Origin: Apilactobacillus kunkeei DSM 12361 = ATCC 700308
GTDB lineage: Bacteria; Bacillota; Bacilli; Lactobacillales; Lactobacillaceae
DNA length: 59,447 nt
Direction of reading: 5' to 3'
NCBI RefSeq assembly: GCF_001281265.1
Contig: NZ_JXDB01000013.1
Coordinates: 1-59,447, forward strand
A model generated the notes under the pieces. It saw nothing but the letters and a program-made list of their open reading frames with translations. It searched no databases and was not told where the DNA came from. The position numbers and the translations under genes are program-made. Shown in pieces: positions 18,396 to 27,153 of this stretch. Every line of letters starts with the position of its first letter. Positions within the stretch are counted from its first letter, which is position 1.

Positions 18396-20918
18396 CTATT
18401 TAATTGCTGATTTAACAGCTTCTTTTTCGGATTCAACCAATTCAACAGTACTTGTAATCGCTCTAGTATCCATCTTAATTTCACGGGTTAAACCTGGTGT
18501 GTCTAGTTTTGGTTCAAAGAATTCTTTGAATTCATCCAGACGGGTTCTGGTATGGAAAATGTTTGAGATAACCGTAATAAATGTAGCGAATTCCATATCA
18601 CCACCAACAGTATCTTCTAGCCATTGCCATTCATTTCTGATCCAATCCCATGCGAATTGTTGACCAGCTGGATTTCTCAATACACCAGAGAACCAAGCAC
18701 GTAAGTCTTGAGGTTTTACAACGCTACTGTCTTCAAAGTTAGCAACTAATTTTCCTAGTAACTTAGCATCGTTTGTTAGAGTTACTGCAGCACAAATATC
18801 TTGCTTGTAACTTGGGTCTGTTGATTGCTTGTATTCTTCGACTAATGAATCGAATTCTTCAGCGTTTGAGTAGTTCTTCATTTCATTAGCTAAGATATAT
18901 ACACGTGTATCAGCAGGTAATGATAATAAGTTATCTTGGTGATCTTGGAAGATTGCATGTGCGGCTTCGGCGAAATCCTTATTGCCATCATACAATGATG
19001 CACTTAAGATATATGGACGAGTTAACTTATCATTGTTACTTTCACCGTCAACACTAACTAGACCTAGTCGTTCTAGTTGTTTGTCACTTAGCTGTCTGTA
19101 TAGTTTCTTCAAGTTATCTTCGTCTTCACTTCCGGGTTCAACGAACTTCTTCAAGTTGTTGGCTAGTGTGTAGACAGAATCATTAACAACATTAGATTTA
19201 CTATCAGCAAATTGTTTTAATACCGGAACAACTCCTGCGTATGATACTTGCTTAGCTTCAGCTAATAAACGAAGGTCTTGTAATAATTGCATCTTATCGA
19301 TTGGAGATAAGCTATTCGCATCGCTTAATATGTCAGCTTGTAATGTTTCATCATATTTAACGATAAAGTGTGAATTATTACCAATATTTACTCTAAATGG
19401 TTTTCCATTTAGCTTACGTAATTCTTGGTAGTCACCCAAATCAATAGTTTCTTCACTGAAGATGTCAGGAGCTTGGTCATAGTTAGCGTTTAAAGGAATT
19501 TGCCAACGACGGCCTTCATCCTTACCTTCACCTGTGAAAAATTGCTTTTGAGCTAGCTTCAAACGGTTATCTTCAACGTAAGCGTTCACAACTGGGTAAC
19601 CTGGTTGTTCCAACCATGATTCCATAATCTTGCCCAAGTCCATACCTGCAGCCTTACCAAGTGCATCCCATAAATCAGCACCCGCAGCGTTACCGTACTT
19701 GTGAGCAGCAAAATAGTTCTTTAGACCTTCACGTAGTGCATCATCACCAATCAAGGCACGAACCATTACTAACATTCTGGCACCCTTAGCATAAACGATT
19801 GCTGCATCAAATAATGCATCAATTTCTGCTGGGTGATGGACGTCAACGTGTACTGATTGAACACCGTCCACAGCATCACGTTTTAACGCTGCAGGAACGT
19901 CTGTTGTTTGGAATACTTCCCAAATGTTCCATGAAGGTTCGATTGCATCAATTGCAACATATTCCATCATGTTCGCAAAACTCTCGTTCAACCATAAATC
20001 ATCCCACCATCTCATAGTTACTAGGTCACCAAACCATTGATGAGCTAATTCATGGGCAATCACTGTAGCAACAAGTTGCTTCATTTCAAATGAAGTGTTA
20101 TCTGGATCTAGCAATAGATAAGCTTCACGATAAGTTACTAGTCCCCAGTTTTCCATCGCACCTGCTGAAAAATCAGGTAGGGCTAATTGCCATGAATGTG
20201 GAAGTGGATATGGGGTTTGGTAAAAATCTTCGAAGAATTCGATTGAACGCTTGGCAATATCTAAGGCAAAATCTAATGTTTTAGCGTCATGGGCTTTAGT
20301 ACCAAACACACCAACTTTAACGCCACTCTTGGTTTCAGTCATCTTGCTTTGCATATCACCAAAAGCAAATGCGACTAAATAAGTAGACATTTTTACAGTT
20401 TCGTCAAAATAATGAACGCCATTTTCAACTTTTACTTCTGGCATATTTGCTATAGCAGTTTCCCCAGGTTGTTCATCAAACTTAAGCGCTAGTTTAAACT
20501 TAGCTTTTGCTTCTGGTTCATCAATACATGGGAATGCTTGTCTAGCAAAGTTAGTTTCAAATTGAGTCCCTACAAGTTGTTTTTGTTCACCATTAACTTG
20601 GTAGTATGAGGGGTAAATTCCCATCATAGTATCTGTTAACTTAGCTGAGTATTCAATTGTTACTGCCACTTCCCCGGTCTTCCCTAAGGAAACGTTAATT
20701 ACTTCATTATCATTATCCACGTTAAATTCAACGGCATCACCATCTACCAAAACGCTAGTAACATCAAAGTCTTTTTCATGAATGCCAATTTCTTCTTCAC
20801 TTGCATTACCGTAAATTGTGGTCTTTCCACTAAATTTCTTTTCACTACGGTTAACATCTAAGAAAATATCGTAGTGATCAGGTTGAAATCGATTAAATAA
20901 TCTAACTAATTCAGCCAT
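18396..20918 (-). CDS. pepN: Aminopeptidase N
   Basis: 840 residues, close to the roughly 844 of lactic PepN. A cytosolic M1 zinc metallopeptidase that releases N-terminal residues from peptides. The exopeptidase motif GAMEN is at 253-257, the zinc site H289-E290-x-x-H293 in IAHELAHQWFGD, and the third ligand E312 in LWLNESFANMMEY. The C-terminal half is the alpha-helical M1 domain. No signal peptide. An in-frame GTG at 20927 touches the AAGGAG ribosome-binding site, so the ATG at 20918 is preferred. Single gene, divergent from the LRR surface protein. Confidence 0.97.
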   Translation of the reverse strand: MAELVRLFNRFQPDHYDIFLDVNRSEKKFSGKTTIYGNASEEEIGIHEKDFDVTSVLVDGDAVEFNVDNDNEVINVSLGKTGEVAVTIEYSAKLTDTMMGIYPSYYQVNGEQKQLVGTQFETNFARQAFPCIDEPEAKAKFKLALKFDEQPGETAIANMPEVKVENGVHYFDETVKMSTYLVAFAFGDMQSKMTETKSGVKVGVFGTKAHDAKTLDFALDIAKRSIEFFEDFYQTPYPLPHSWQLALPDFSAGAMENWGLVTYREAYLLLDPDNTSFEMKQLVATVIAHELAHQWFGDLVTMRWWDDLWLNESFANMMEYVAIDAIEPSWNIWEVFQTTDVPAALKRDAVDGVQSVHVDVHHPAEIDALFDAAIVYAKGARMLVMVRALIGDDALREGLKNYFAAHKYGNAAGADLWDALGKAAGMDLGKIMESWLEQPGYPVVNAYVEDNRLKLAQKQFFTGEGKDEGRRWQIPLNANYDQAPDIFSEETIDLGDYQELRKLNGKPFRVNIGNNSHFIVKYDETLQADILSDANSLSPIDKMQLLQDLRLLAEAKQVSYAGVVPVLKQFADSKSNVVNDSVYTLANNLKKFVEPGSEDEDNLKKLYRQLSDKQLERLGLVSVDGESNNDKLTRPYILSASLYDGNKDFAEAAHAIFQDHQDNLLSLPADTRVYILANEMKNYSNAEEFDSLVEEYKQSTDPSYKQDICAAVTLTNDAKLLGKLVANFEDSSVVKPQDLRAWFSGVLRNPAGQQFAWDWIRNEWQWLEDTVGGDMEFATFITVISNIFHTRTRLDEFKEFFEPKLDTPGLTREIKMDTRAITSTVELVESEKEAVKSAIK

Positions 20919-21162
20919 CAATAACACTCCTTCTTTATCATCGTTTTCTCATTATTTTTTAATTGTACGCTATCTAAATATAAAATGCTACAAATATATT
21001 GTAGTAGCTAAAACGTTTTTATGCACATGTTAACATTTTTATATTTTTCTTTATAAAAGCTTTAATTCCTTTAACAAAACTTAACTTTATAATCATAGAT
21101 ATTTTTAGATAGGTAGTCTATCATTTTTATTATTAAATTAATAATAAAAGGGGAATATTTAT

Positions 21163-23412
21163 ATGAAAAAAAATTCTATTAAAACTGCCATACTTTTCTC
21201 TACCTTAGTATTTGGAACAGTTCAAGCAAATGCTTTAGTGCATCAAAATGAAACATTCTCTGTTGTGGCTCACGCTGAGAGCGACACATCTACAACAAAT
21301 ATTAACCAAATTAAAGATTCAACTATTAAAAACATCCTACTAACATCCGTTAATAACCAAGAAAACAAGGGATACCAAAACGCTTCAGAAATAACTAATG
21401 ATGACTTACAAAATCTAACTAGCATTAACTATACTGGAAACGGATCCGATAAGATTCTTTCATTAGACAATTTCAATATAAACAGTCTACCTAACATTAA
21501 ATCAATCAATATCACAAATGTTGATATGAGTAGCATCAAAGATTTAAGTCCTTTTACTCAATGGAATAAAATATCAAGTATTTCATTAAGTGGAAACAAT
21601 ATTTCTAGTGAACAATTAAATACATTAGGAAAATGGTCAGCAAATGATCTAACTAATTTGAATTTATCCAACAATAATATTTCAAAGCTTGCATTTTTAA
21701 AGAATATTTCAATGCCAAACATTAAATCAATTGATATTAACCACAATCAAGTGGATGATTTCACACCAGTTGTATCTCAAGACTGGACTAAACTAACTGA
21801 TTTGAATGTTGGTTTTAATAACATTGAAGATATTTCTCCAATCGCAACAGTTAATTGGCCTAGTCTTCAAAACTTAAATGTCGAAAATAACAAAATTTCT
21901 GATATTTCAGTAATTTCCTCAGCAAATTGGCCAAACTTACAATATTTAGATGCTGACAACAATAACATCAGCAATATTAACGCGTTTGCTGATACTAACT
22001 GGACTAATTTACAAACAATTTCAGCTTCTGGAAATAAGATTCAAAATGTTAATGCATTAGCCGGTAAATCTTCCAAATTCAACAATTTAAACATTTTCAA
22101 AGTAAGTAATAATGAGATTAATGATATTTCATGGATGAACGGATATAGATTTAGCTATAAATCAATTGCTACTGATCAAAAAGTTAATGATAATCAAGTA
22201 ATTATCAAGCCTGAAAACGGACAAAGCGTTCTGGTTCCAATAACAATTAAAGATGTAACATTGGGTAATAGTATAAACTCATCATACCTTGTAAGTGATG
22301 ATGATAATGGTGCTAATTTAGAAGCATCAAATATTTCTGACCCTAATGCCACTATTATTGGAAATGACGGACAACCATTTAAACTAGTACAATCAAGTCA
22401 AACTGTTTCAAACAGTTATTCCAACGGTATTAAGGGAATCAACCTAAAATATGATGGTTCAAACACTTCCACAGTTACATTTAATTTCGCTTCTAACTTT
22501 GGTATTAATCAAAACACATATTTCACTGGACTATACACTTTAAAAGTCAACTGGGCAACTGCTAATACCCAAAGCAAAAACGTTAAAGTGACCGTAAACT
22601 ATGTTGATCAAAATGGAAATCCTATTAGCAAACCGGAAACTAAGACTGTAAACTTTACTGAAACTGGTAAAAAAGTCGACGCTACTGGAGAACAAATTTG
22701 GAACAACGATTGGAAAGCCACAGGAGACACTAATTACTCATTTAGCAGCCCATCAGTTGATGGATATAAACTTGCTGATGAATCACAACAAACTATTAAC
22801 GGAAATGTAAATAGTGATTCTGGTGATATAAACGAAACTGTTGTATACAAAGCTACCCAAAGTGAATCAAACTCTGACTCTAATTCAAACTCTTCCGCTT
22901 CAAGCAGTTCTAGTGCTCAATCTTCTTCTTCCAGCTCTGAAAACCAAAGCTCTAGCGCTCAATCTTCTGCTTCCAGCTCTGTAGCTCAAAGTTCTAGTGC
23001 TCAATCTTCTGCTTCTAGCTCTGAAAGCCAAAACTCTAGTGCTCAATCTTCTGCTTCTAGCTCTGTAGCTCAAAGTTCTAGTGCTCAATCTTCTGTTGCC
23101 GGCAGCCACAGCAACAATGCAGGTAATCCTACATCAAAGAAGAGTTCTACTAACACTACTCCAAGCAGCAAATCATCATCAAATCATGGTAATAACGCTG
23201 GTAATCCAAACAGAACCGTTACCATTAAGCATGTAGATCCAGCTGTGCCGGGTAACAATAACAAGGCTTCTCATCATGATGCTGAAAGTAAAAACAAGTT
23301 ACCACAAACTGGTGACAAAACTGAACAAAATGTGCTAATCTCTCTTGGTGCAGTTGCAATCGCTACTGCATTAGGACTAGCTGCATTTGCTCTACGTCGT
23401 AAAAATAAATAA
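21163..23412 (+). CDS. Leucine-rich-repeat LPQTG surface protein with MucBP-like domain
   Basis: 749 residues. Signal peptide at 1-about 37 (cleavage near AHAES). About residues 85-330 hold leucine-rich repeats of roughly 26 residues with internalin/BspA-type units (LQNLNVENNKISDIS, LQYLDADNNNISNIN). A linker domain follows, then about 475-568 a MucBP-like domain starting VKVTVNYVDQNGNPIS. Residues about 570-660 are Ser/Ala/Gln-rich repeats, a probable glycosylated stalk. Sorting signal: LPQTG at 713-717, a hydrophobic helix and RRKNK. It is expected to be fixed to peptidoglycan by sortase and to bind host or matrix molecules; the ligand is unknown. Single gene preceded by AAAGGGGA. Confidence 0.88.
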   Translation: MKKNSIKTAILFSTLVFGTVQANALVHQNETFSVVAHAESDTSTTNINQIKDSTIKNILLTSVNNQENKGYQNASEITNDDLQNLTSINYTGNGSDKILSLDNFNINSLPNIKSINITNVDMSSIKDLSPFTQWNKISSISLSGNNISSEQLNTLGKWSANDLTNLNLSNNNISKLAFLKNISMPNIKSIDINHNQVDDFTPVVSQDWTKLTDLNVGFNNIEDISPIATVNWPSLQNLNVENNKISDISVISSANWPNLQYLDADNNNISNINAFADTNWTNLQTISASGNKIQNVNALAGKSSKFNNLNIFKVSNNEINDISWMNGYRFSYKSIATDQKVNDNQVIIKPENGQSVLVPITIKDVTLGNSINSSYLVSDDDNGANLEASNISDPNATIIGNDGQPFKLVQSSQTVSNSYSNGIKGINLKYDGSNTSTVTFNFASNFGINQNTYFTGLYTLKVNWATANTQSKNVKVTVNYVDQNGNPISKPETKTVNFTETGKKVDATGEQIWNNDWKATGDTNYSFSSPSVDGYKLADESQQTINGNVNSDSGDINETVVYKATQSESNSDSNSNSSASSSSSAQSSSSSSENQSSSAQSSASSSVAQSSSAQSSASSSESQNSSAQSSASSSVAQSSSAQSSVAGSHSNNAGNPTSKKSSTNTTPSSKSSSNHGNNAGNPNRTVTIKHVDPAVPGNNNKASHHDAESKNKLPQTGDKTEQNVLISLGAVAIATALGLAAFALRRKNK
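22879..23098 (+). repeat. Ser/Ala/Gln-coding repeats in the LRR surface protein
   Basis: Imperfect repeats of Ser-Ala-Gln and Glu/Val codons, with units such as SSASSSVAQSSSAQ recurring two to three times nearly unchanged at DNA level. They encode the wall-spanning stalk. Confidence 0.75.
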
Positions 23413-23423
23413 CGATTAATCAA

Positions 23424-23455
23424 AAAGACCCCCGAAATTAATTCGGGGTTTTTTT
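23424..23455. terminator. Bidirectional terminator between LRR protein and GH70 fragment
   Basis: CCCCGAA pairs with TTCGGGG, flanked by A and T runs, between two convergent genes. Confidence 0.85.
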
Positions 23456-24101
23456 AGAATAGAGAATTTAAGCGTTTTAAATCATTAATATTAAATTTAC
23501 GATGCTTACCATCAACTAATTTATTACTCTTTTCGTCATGATTTACCAAACTATATTGAGATTGATCTTTAATAAATTCCTTAATAATTGCTTTTAACCA
23601 CTTAGTGCTCTTAGTTTGGGTGATTTTCATCTCGACTTCTTTTTGAATAACTTGCGTAGCGTCGTTTAAATCCTTTTGTGAACTGGTAATATCATATGTA
23701 TCATCGCCATAATCAAAGTATTCGTTCATAAAATTGATATATTGTGTTTCTAGACGTTTACTTGGCCACCATGCCATAAGAATTGGTCGACGATCCTTAG
23801 AAGTTGAGTTTTCCCACTTTTGCCCATTTCTAAGAATCATCTTTGGTCGATACCACGTGTTAAATGTCAGGTACCCGTCTACAGTTGATATGTTTTGTTC
23901 ATCAATCTTGTAAAACGCATTATTTTTCGAATAATTGTTTTGCGGATTATACGCTGGTTTTACAATTCCTGAAGTTTCCGCTCTTGAATTCGAGATTGAT
24001 AAAATCAAACCAACTCCAAACAATGCTGCCACTATCATTGCACAAGTCACAATCGACAATAGCAGTTTTTTGCGCAAGAAACTCAGCTGTCCTTTTTTCA
24101 T
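23454..24101 (-). CDS. Truncated GH70 glucansucrase-like membrane protein
   Basis: 215 residues. Residues 1-about 40 hold a basic start and a single hydrophobic segment (signal peptide or anchor). The rest matches the beginning of the glucansucrase (GH70) region: STVDGYLTFNTWYRPKMILRNG, RRPILMAWWPSK, a QYINFMNEYF helix, and ITQTKSTKWLKAIIKEFI, all typical of dextransucrase domains IV, B and the entry to the A domain. It ends LKRLNSLF-stop, before the regions that carry the nucleophile Asp and acid Glu, so it cannot be an active sucrase. ATG at 24101 has GGAG eight bases upstream. It may be a remnant or a repurposed stand-alone module. Confidence 0.7.
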   Translation of the reverse strand: MKKGQLSFLRKKLLLSIVTCAMIVAALFGVGLILSISNSRAETSGIVKPAYNPQNNYSKNNAFYKIDEQNISTVDGYLTFNTWYRPKMILRNGQKWENSTSKDRRPILMAWWPSKRLETQYINFMNEYFDYGDDTYDITSSQKDLNDATQVIQKEVEMKITQTKSTKWLKAIIKEFIKDQSQYSLVNHDEKSNKLVDGKHRKFNINDLKRLNSLF

Positions 24102-24222
24102 TATAAGCACTCCTAGTTTCATATTATGATACTAATTTTACCACAAAAGAATATTTCTCTTGCTTCATTGATAAAATCATGAAATATTAGATATTATTGT
24201 TTAATTCTAGGAGATGTTTATA

Positions 24223-24858
24223 TTGAAAGCAAAGATGTTGTTTAGGATCATCTTGTACATAATTGGACTAAATGTTTTAGCACTTGGTACAACGCTATTC
24301 GCATGCGGAAAACTCGGGGTTAGTTCGTTAGTATCTGTACCACAAACTTTATCATTTATTTTAAATACTACTTTAGGTCATGCCACTACGATGTTCTTTA
24401 TTGTTTTGGTGGTCATCCAATTAATTATCATTAGAAAATTTGAATTAAAAATAGTTTTACAATTGGTCCTAGCATTTATTTTTGGTTGGCTGGTTGATTT
24501 TTATGGATTAACCGTTGGATTGAAACGAATTCCATTACAGGGATATGCTGAAAAAATCCCAGTAACTTTACTAGCTATTCTATGTACAGCATTAGGGATT
24601 TTTATGATGGTAAAAGCATCTTTCGTCCTAATTCCGGCTGATGGATTTGTTAATGTCATCAGTGATAAATTTAATAAACCATTTGGCCAAATGAAGTTTT
24701 GTTTTGACGCATCCATGATCGTCATCACAATCTTTTTAGGGTTGGCATTTTTACACCGCATTACTTCAATTGGGATTGGAACTGTTTTAGCAGTCCTTTT
24801 TGTTGGTCAATTGATTAACCTATTTAATTATATTGTGGACAAGACTAAAAAAGCTTAG
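24223..24858 (+). CDS. YczE/YyaS-type integral membrane protein
   Basis: About 211 residues, five hydrophobic segments. VLALGTTLFACGKLGVSSLVSVPQTLS, LIPADGFVNVISDKF and GIGTVLAVLFVGQLINLF fit the YczE/YyaS (YitT-related) membrane family, whose role is unknown except for a link of YczE to surfactin production in Bacillus. The ATG at 24214 touches the AGGAG element, so the TTG at 24223, nine bases away, is the more likely start. Monocistronic and convergent with the DUF3278 unit. Confidence 0.7.
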   Translation: MKAKMLFRIILYIIGLNVLALGTTLFACGKLGVSSLVSVPQTLSFILNTTLGHATTMFFIVLVVIQLIIIRKFELKIVLQLVLAFIFGWLVDFYGLTVGLKRIPLQGYAEKIPVTLLAILCTALGIFMMVKASFVLIPADGFVNVISDKFNKPFGQMKFCFDASMIVITIFLGLAFLHRITSIGIGTVLAVLFVGQLINLFNYIVDKTKKA

Positions 24859-24881
24859 AGCATTCGCTCTAAGCTTTTTTG
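24847..24881. terminator. Bidirectional terminator
   Basis: AAGCTTAGAG pairs with CTCTAAGCTT around a six-base loop, followed by T residues, between convergent genes at 24858 and 24882. Confidence 0.9.
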
Positions 24882-25361
24882 TTATTTAAATGTACGACGA
24901 TAATCTAGATAATAACTAATTATATATGCCAATACATAAAACACAATAAACTCAAAATTAATATTGTCTGACAATGCCAAATCAATATAAATTATTATTA
25001 CTAAAGTGATTAATAGTGTAAATGAACGATTAATAAAATGGCTTCTTAGACATTTCTTTCGTTCTTCTTCATTATCATATTCATAATCATCTAATCCGTA
25101 ACGTTTGATAACCATCGTCATATATATCGAAGAAATAAGCAATGCAAGAAAGTTAACAAATATTAAAACATTTATTACAATCATCGGACTATACAAATTG
25201 GATAATACCATCAATACAAATGTTGAAACAAAAAGATAAGTCGTTATTCCCATCGCAATTTTATTTCCAGCTTCATTAATGACACTTCTAATAAATTCAT
25301 CAAAAGGTCTATTGATGCCGTAACTAAATTTAACTAATTTTGTAAAAAAAGATTCTTTCAT
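24882..25361 (-). CDS. DUF3278-like membrane protein
   Basis: About 159 residues with four hydrophobic segments. Layout: KLVKFSYGINRPFDEFIRSVINEAGNKIAMGITTY, two helices, the acidic DDYEYDNEEERKK loop, then two more helices and a YYLDYRR end. This fits the DUF3278 group often found beside an XRE regulator in lactobacilli. It is a paralogue of the next gene upstream (shared FDEF...NxAGNKIA and NEEER motifs). The ATG at 25361 is chosen for its nine-base distance to GAGG. No function known. Confidence 0.6.
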   Translation of the reverse strand: MKESFFTKLVKFSYGINRPFDEFIRSVINEAGNKIAMGITTYLFVSTFVLMVLSNLYSPMIVINVLIFVNFLALLISSIYMTMVIKRYGLDDYEYDNEEERKKCLRSHFINRSFTLLITLVIIIYIDLALSDNINFEFIVFYVLAYIISYYLDYRRTFK

Positions 25362-25372
25362 ATTCATTCACC

Positions 25373-25870
25373 TCATCTTTTAAATAGACGACAATACTGC
25401 ATATAAATTGCCACCAAATTACCAGTAAAATAACCGATAAAAATTGGCCAAATACTTTGATACATTCCCATATATCTGAACCAAGTAGAAATCGGATACA
25501 TAGCGAGTAACAAAATCAATACAGACATGAATAATCTGCTAATAATAAATCTTTTACTATAAATCTTTCGTTCTTCTTCATTATCAAATTCATAGCGATC
25601 CAATTTATTTTTTCTAATGATTCTACCTATATATGCACTTGCAACAAAATACACAAAGGTATCGGCAATAATTAAGCCACTTACTACATTCATAGGACTA
25701 AACCAACTTATCAGTACCATCAATGCATATGCTGAAATAATAAGATATACCATTAACCAAATCGCGATTTTATTTCCAGCGTCGTTAATGACGTCCTTGG
25801 CAAACTCGTCAAACGGTTTGCTAATTCCATAAAAATTTTTAACTAGTTTTATAAACAAAGGTTCCTTCAC
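25373..25870 (-). CDS. DUF3278-like membrane protein
   Basis: 165 residues with four hydrophobic segments. KPFDEFAKDVINDAGNKIAIWLMVY and DRYEFDNEEERKIY correspond closely to the neighbouring paralogue. Starts at GTG within the stop codon of the XRE regulator (four-base overlap GTGA), so it is translationally coupled to it. The unit XRE - DUF3278 - DUF3278 resembles a self-regulated membrane module, comparable in layout to HTH/integral membrane pairs of Gram-positive bacteria. No function known. Confidence 0.6.
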   Translation of the reverse strand: MKEPLFIKLVKNFYGISKPFDEFAKDVINDAGNKIAIWLMVYLIISAYALMVLISWFSPMNVVSGLIIADTFVYFVASAYIGRIIRKNKLDRYEFDNEEERKIYSKRFIISRLFMSVLILLLAMYPISTWFRYMGMYQSIWPIFIGYFTGNLVAIYMQYCRLFKR

Positions 25871-26073
25871 CGGTTATTCACTCCTTCATTCCAAAATAAA
25901 GTATTTAAATCTGTTTTTAGTGCTTTGGCAATATTGAAACATAGCTTCAAGCTCGGATTGTATTCTCCCTTTTCAATTAAGCTTAACGTTTGACGTGAGA
26001 TCCCAACAGTCTTAGCCAAATCCTTTTGCTGCACATTTTCTTTTGTGCGTATTTCTCTAACACGATTTTCCAA
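25867..26073 (-). CDS. XRE family transcriptional regulator (short HTH protein)
   Basis: 68 residues, almost only a helix-turn-helix: VREIRTKENVQQKDLAKTVGISRQTLSLIEKGEYNPSLKLCFNIAKAL, followed by DLNTLFW. This is the YozG-like group of minimal XRE regulators. TTG start with GGAG eight bases upstream. It heads a three-gene unit with two DUF3278-like membrane proteins and is likely to control it. Confidence 0.88.
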   Translation of the reverse strand: MENRVREIRTKENVQQKDLAKTVGISRQTLSLIEKGEYNPSLKLCFNIAKALKTDLNTLFWNEGVNNR

Positions 26074-26173
26074 AATGTTGCTCCTCTGATTATCATGTGA
26101 TTTTTATATCAATTTAGGTAATATATATATTCCATATGTAAACTATATGTTACATGAATTAAAAATGCAAGTA

Positions 26174-26205
26174 TAAAAAAAGACATCTTTTTAGACGTCT
26201 CTTTT
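26174..26205 (-). terminator. Terminator after rlmH
   Basis: Minus strand AGACGTCT and AGATGTCT (one wobble) around a TAAAA loop, followed by seven T residues. Confidence 0.8.
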
Positions 26206-26209
26206 CTTA

Positions 26210-26689
26210 TCATTTATGATATGGACTACCTTCATTAATCATGAAGGCACGATAAATTTGTTCAGTTAGCACTAAACGCATCAATTGATGTGGCAAAGTA
26301 AAACGACCAAATGAAATTTGAGTGTCAGCACGTTTTAAAACCTTTGGTGCAAGACCAAGCGATCCACCAATCACAAAAGTAATATCTGAATGACCATATG
26401 TGGCCAACTTATCAATTTCTTTGGCGAATTCTTCAGATGCACGTTCTTTTCCAAGAATAGCTAGTGCATATACATACTCCTTGTCAGCAATCTTATCTAA
26501 AATTCTGGTTCCCTCTTTATCCATGACGTCTTGCATCTCAGATTCACTAAGGGATTCAGGCGCTTTCTCATCTGGAACTTCAATAATCCGAAACTTACAA
26601 AAACGTGATAAACGCTTGCTGTACTCATCAATTCCGGCCTTAAAATACTTTTCTTTTAATTTTCCAACCACAACTAGTTTAATATTCAT
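26210..26689 (-). CDS. rlmH: 23S rRNA (pseudouridine1915-N3)-methyltransferase
   Basis: 159 residues, exactly the family length, starting [16 protein letters not shown] after an AAGGAG site. SPOUT-fold enzyme that methylates pseudouridine 1915 in helix 69 of 23S rRNA on the assembled ribosome. The knot motif [17 protein letters not shown] and the C-terminal [30 protein letters not shown] are intact. Its 3' end resembles the region used as SCC attachment site in staphylococci, but no such element is present. In many Firmicutes the gene lies close to the replication origin; here a DnaA-box cluster stands immediately upstream. Confidence 0.97.
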   Translation of the reverse strand: MNIKLVVVGKLKEKYFKAGIDEYSKRLSRFCKFRIIEVPDEKAPESLSESEMQDVMDKEGTRILDKIADKEYVYALAILGKERASEEFAKEIDKLATYGHSDITFVIGGSLGLAPKVLKRADTQISFGRFTLPHQLMRLVLTEQIYRAFMINEGSPYHK

Positions 26690-26720
26690 TTGTGAAATCT
26701 CCTTTTTGAATTTTAGAACC

Positions 26721-26750
26721 ACTATATTTAGTATGTGGAAATGTTGTTAA
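26721..26750 (-). promoter_or_regulatory. Candidate rlmH promoter
   Basis: Minus strand TTAACA (26750-26745), an 18-base spacer and TATAGT (26726-26721). A DnaA-like motif ATTTCCACA lies in the spacer. Confidence 0.45.
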
Positions 26751-26762
26751 CTACTACTAATA

Positions 26763-26924
26763 TTGTCCACAGATTGTCAAGGTTTTTCACGAGTTATCCA
26801 CAACTGTGTATATGCCATTTCGACCCGTGTAACACTCAAGAAATATTGACACACAGGCGTTTAACAGCACCGCGTTTTCCGTGTAACTTTCTTTTCCACA
26901 ATGTTATCCACAGAGTTATCCACA
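26763..26924 (+). other. Cluster of DnaA boxes (candidate oriC or DnaA-binding locus)
   Basis: Three perfect TTATCCACA boxes (26794-26802, 26904-26912, 26916-26924) and two near-matches, TTGTCCACA (26763-26771) and TTTTCCACA (26892-26900), all in the same orientation. The last three start 12 bases apart. On the left edge the minus strand reads TTAGTAGTAG (26751-26760), reminiscent of DnaA-trio triplets. The density is far above chance for an AT-rich genome and typical of a replication origin or a DnaA-titrating locus. No dnaA or dnaN is in the window. Confidence 0.65.
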
Positions 26925-27107
26925 TGAGGTGGAAAACTAAAAAATGGCGATAATTATTGATTTTTCGGGCATATATATAGATCGAAAAAATTTTAATTCT
27001 TCTAGTTATACACCGAATGTATGTTTTTTTCTTTGTGAAAAGTTTTGGATTAAAATTTCACAAAGATTATTATACAAAATTAAGTAATCGTTCGTAAAAT
27101 TTTATAT
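26925..27107. other. AT-rich gene-free stretch beside the DnaA boxes
   Basis: No gene is seen. The DNA is strongly AT-rich (for example around 26948-26965 and 26970-27000) and follows the DnaA-box array directly, as an unwinding element would. No other recognisable element except the DyP terminator at its right edge. Confidence 0.5.
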
Positions 27108-27136
27108 AAAAAAAGCGTTGAATTTAATCAACGCTC
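27108..27136 (-). terminator. Terminator after the DyP peroxidase gene
   Basis: AGCGTTGA pairs with TCAACGCT and runs into T residues on the minus strand. Confidence 0.85.
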
Positions 27137-27153
27137 TCATAAATAAATGGTAA

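Noticed and set aside
26210-26240. SCC-type attachment site at the 3' end of rlmH
   Set aside because: The conserved codons for SPYHK resemble the staphylococcal site, but there is no second copy, recombinase gene or cargo.
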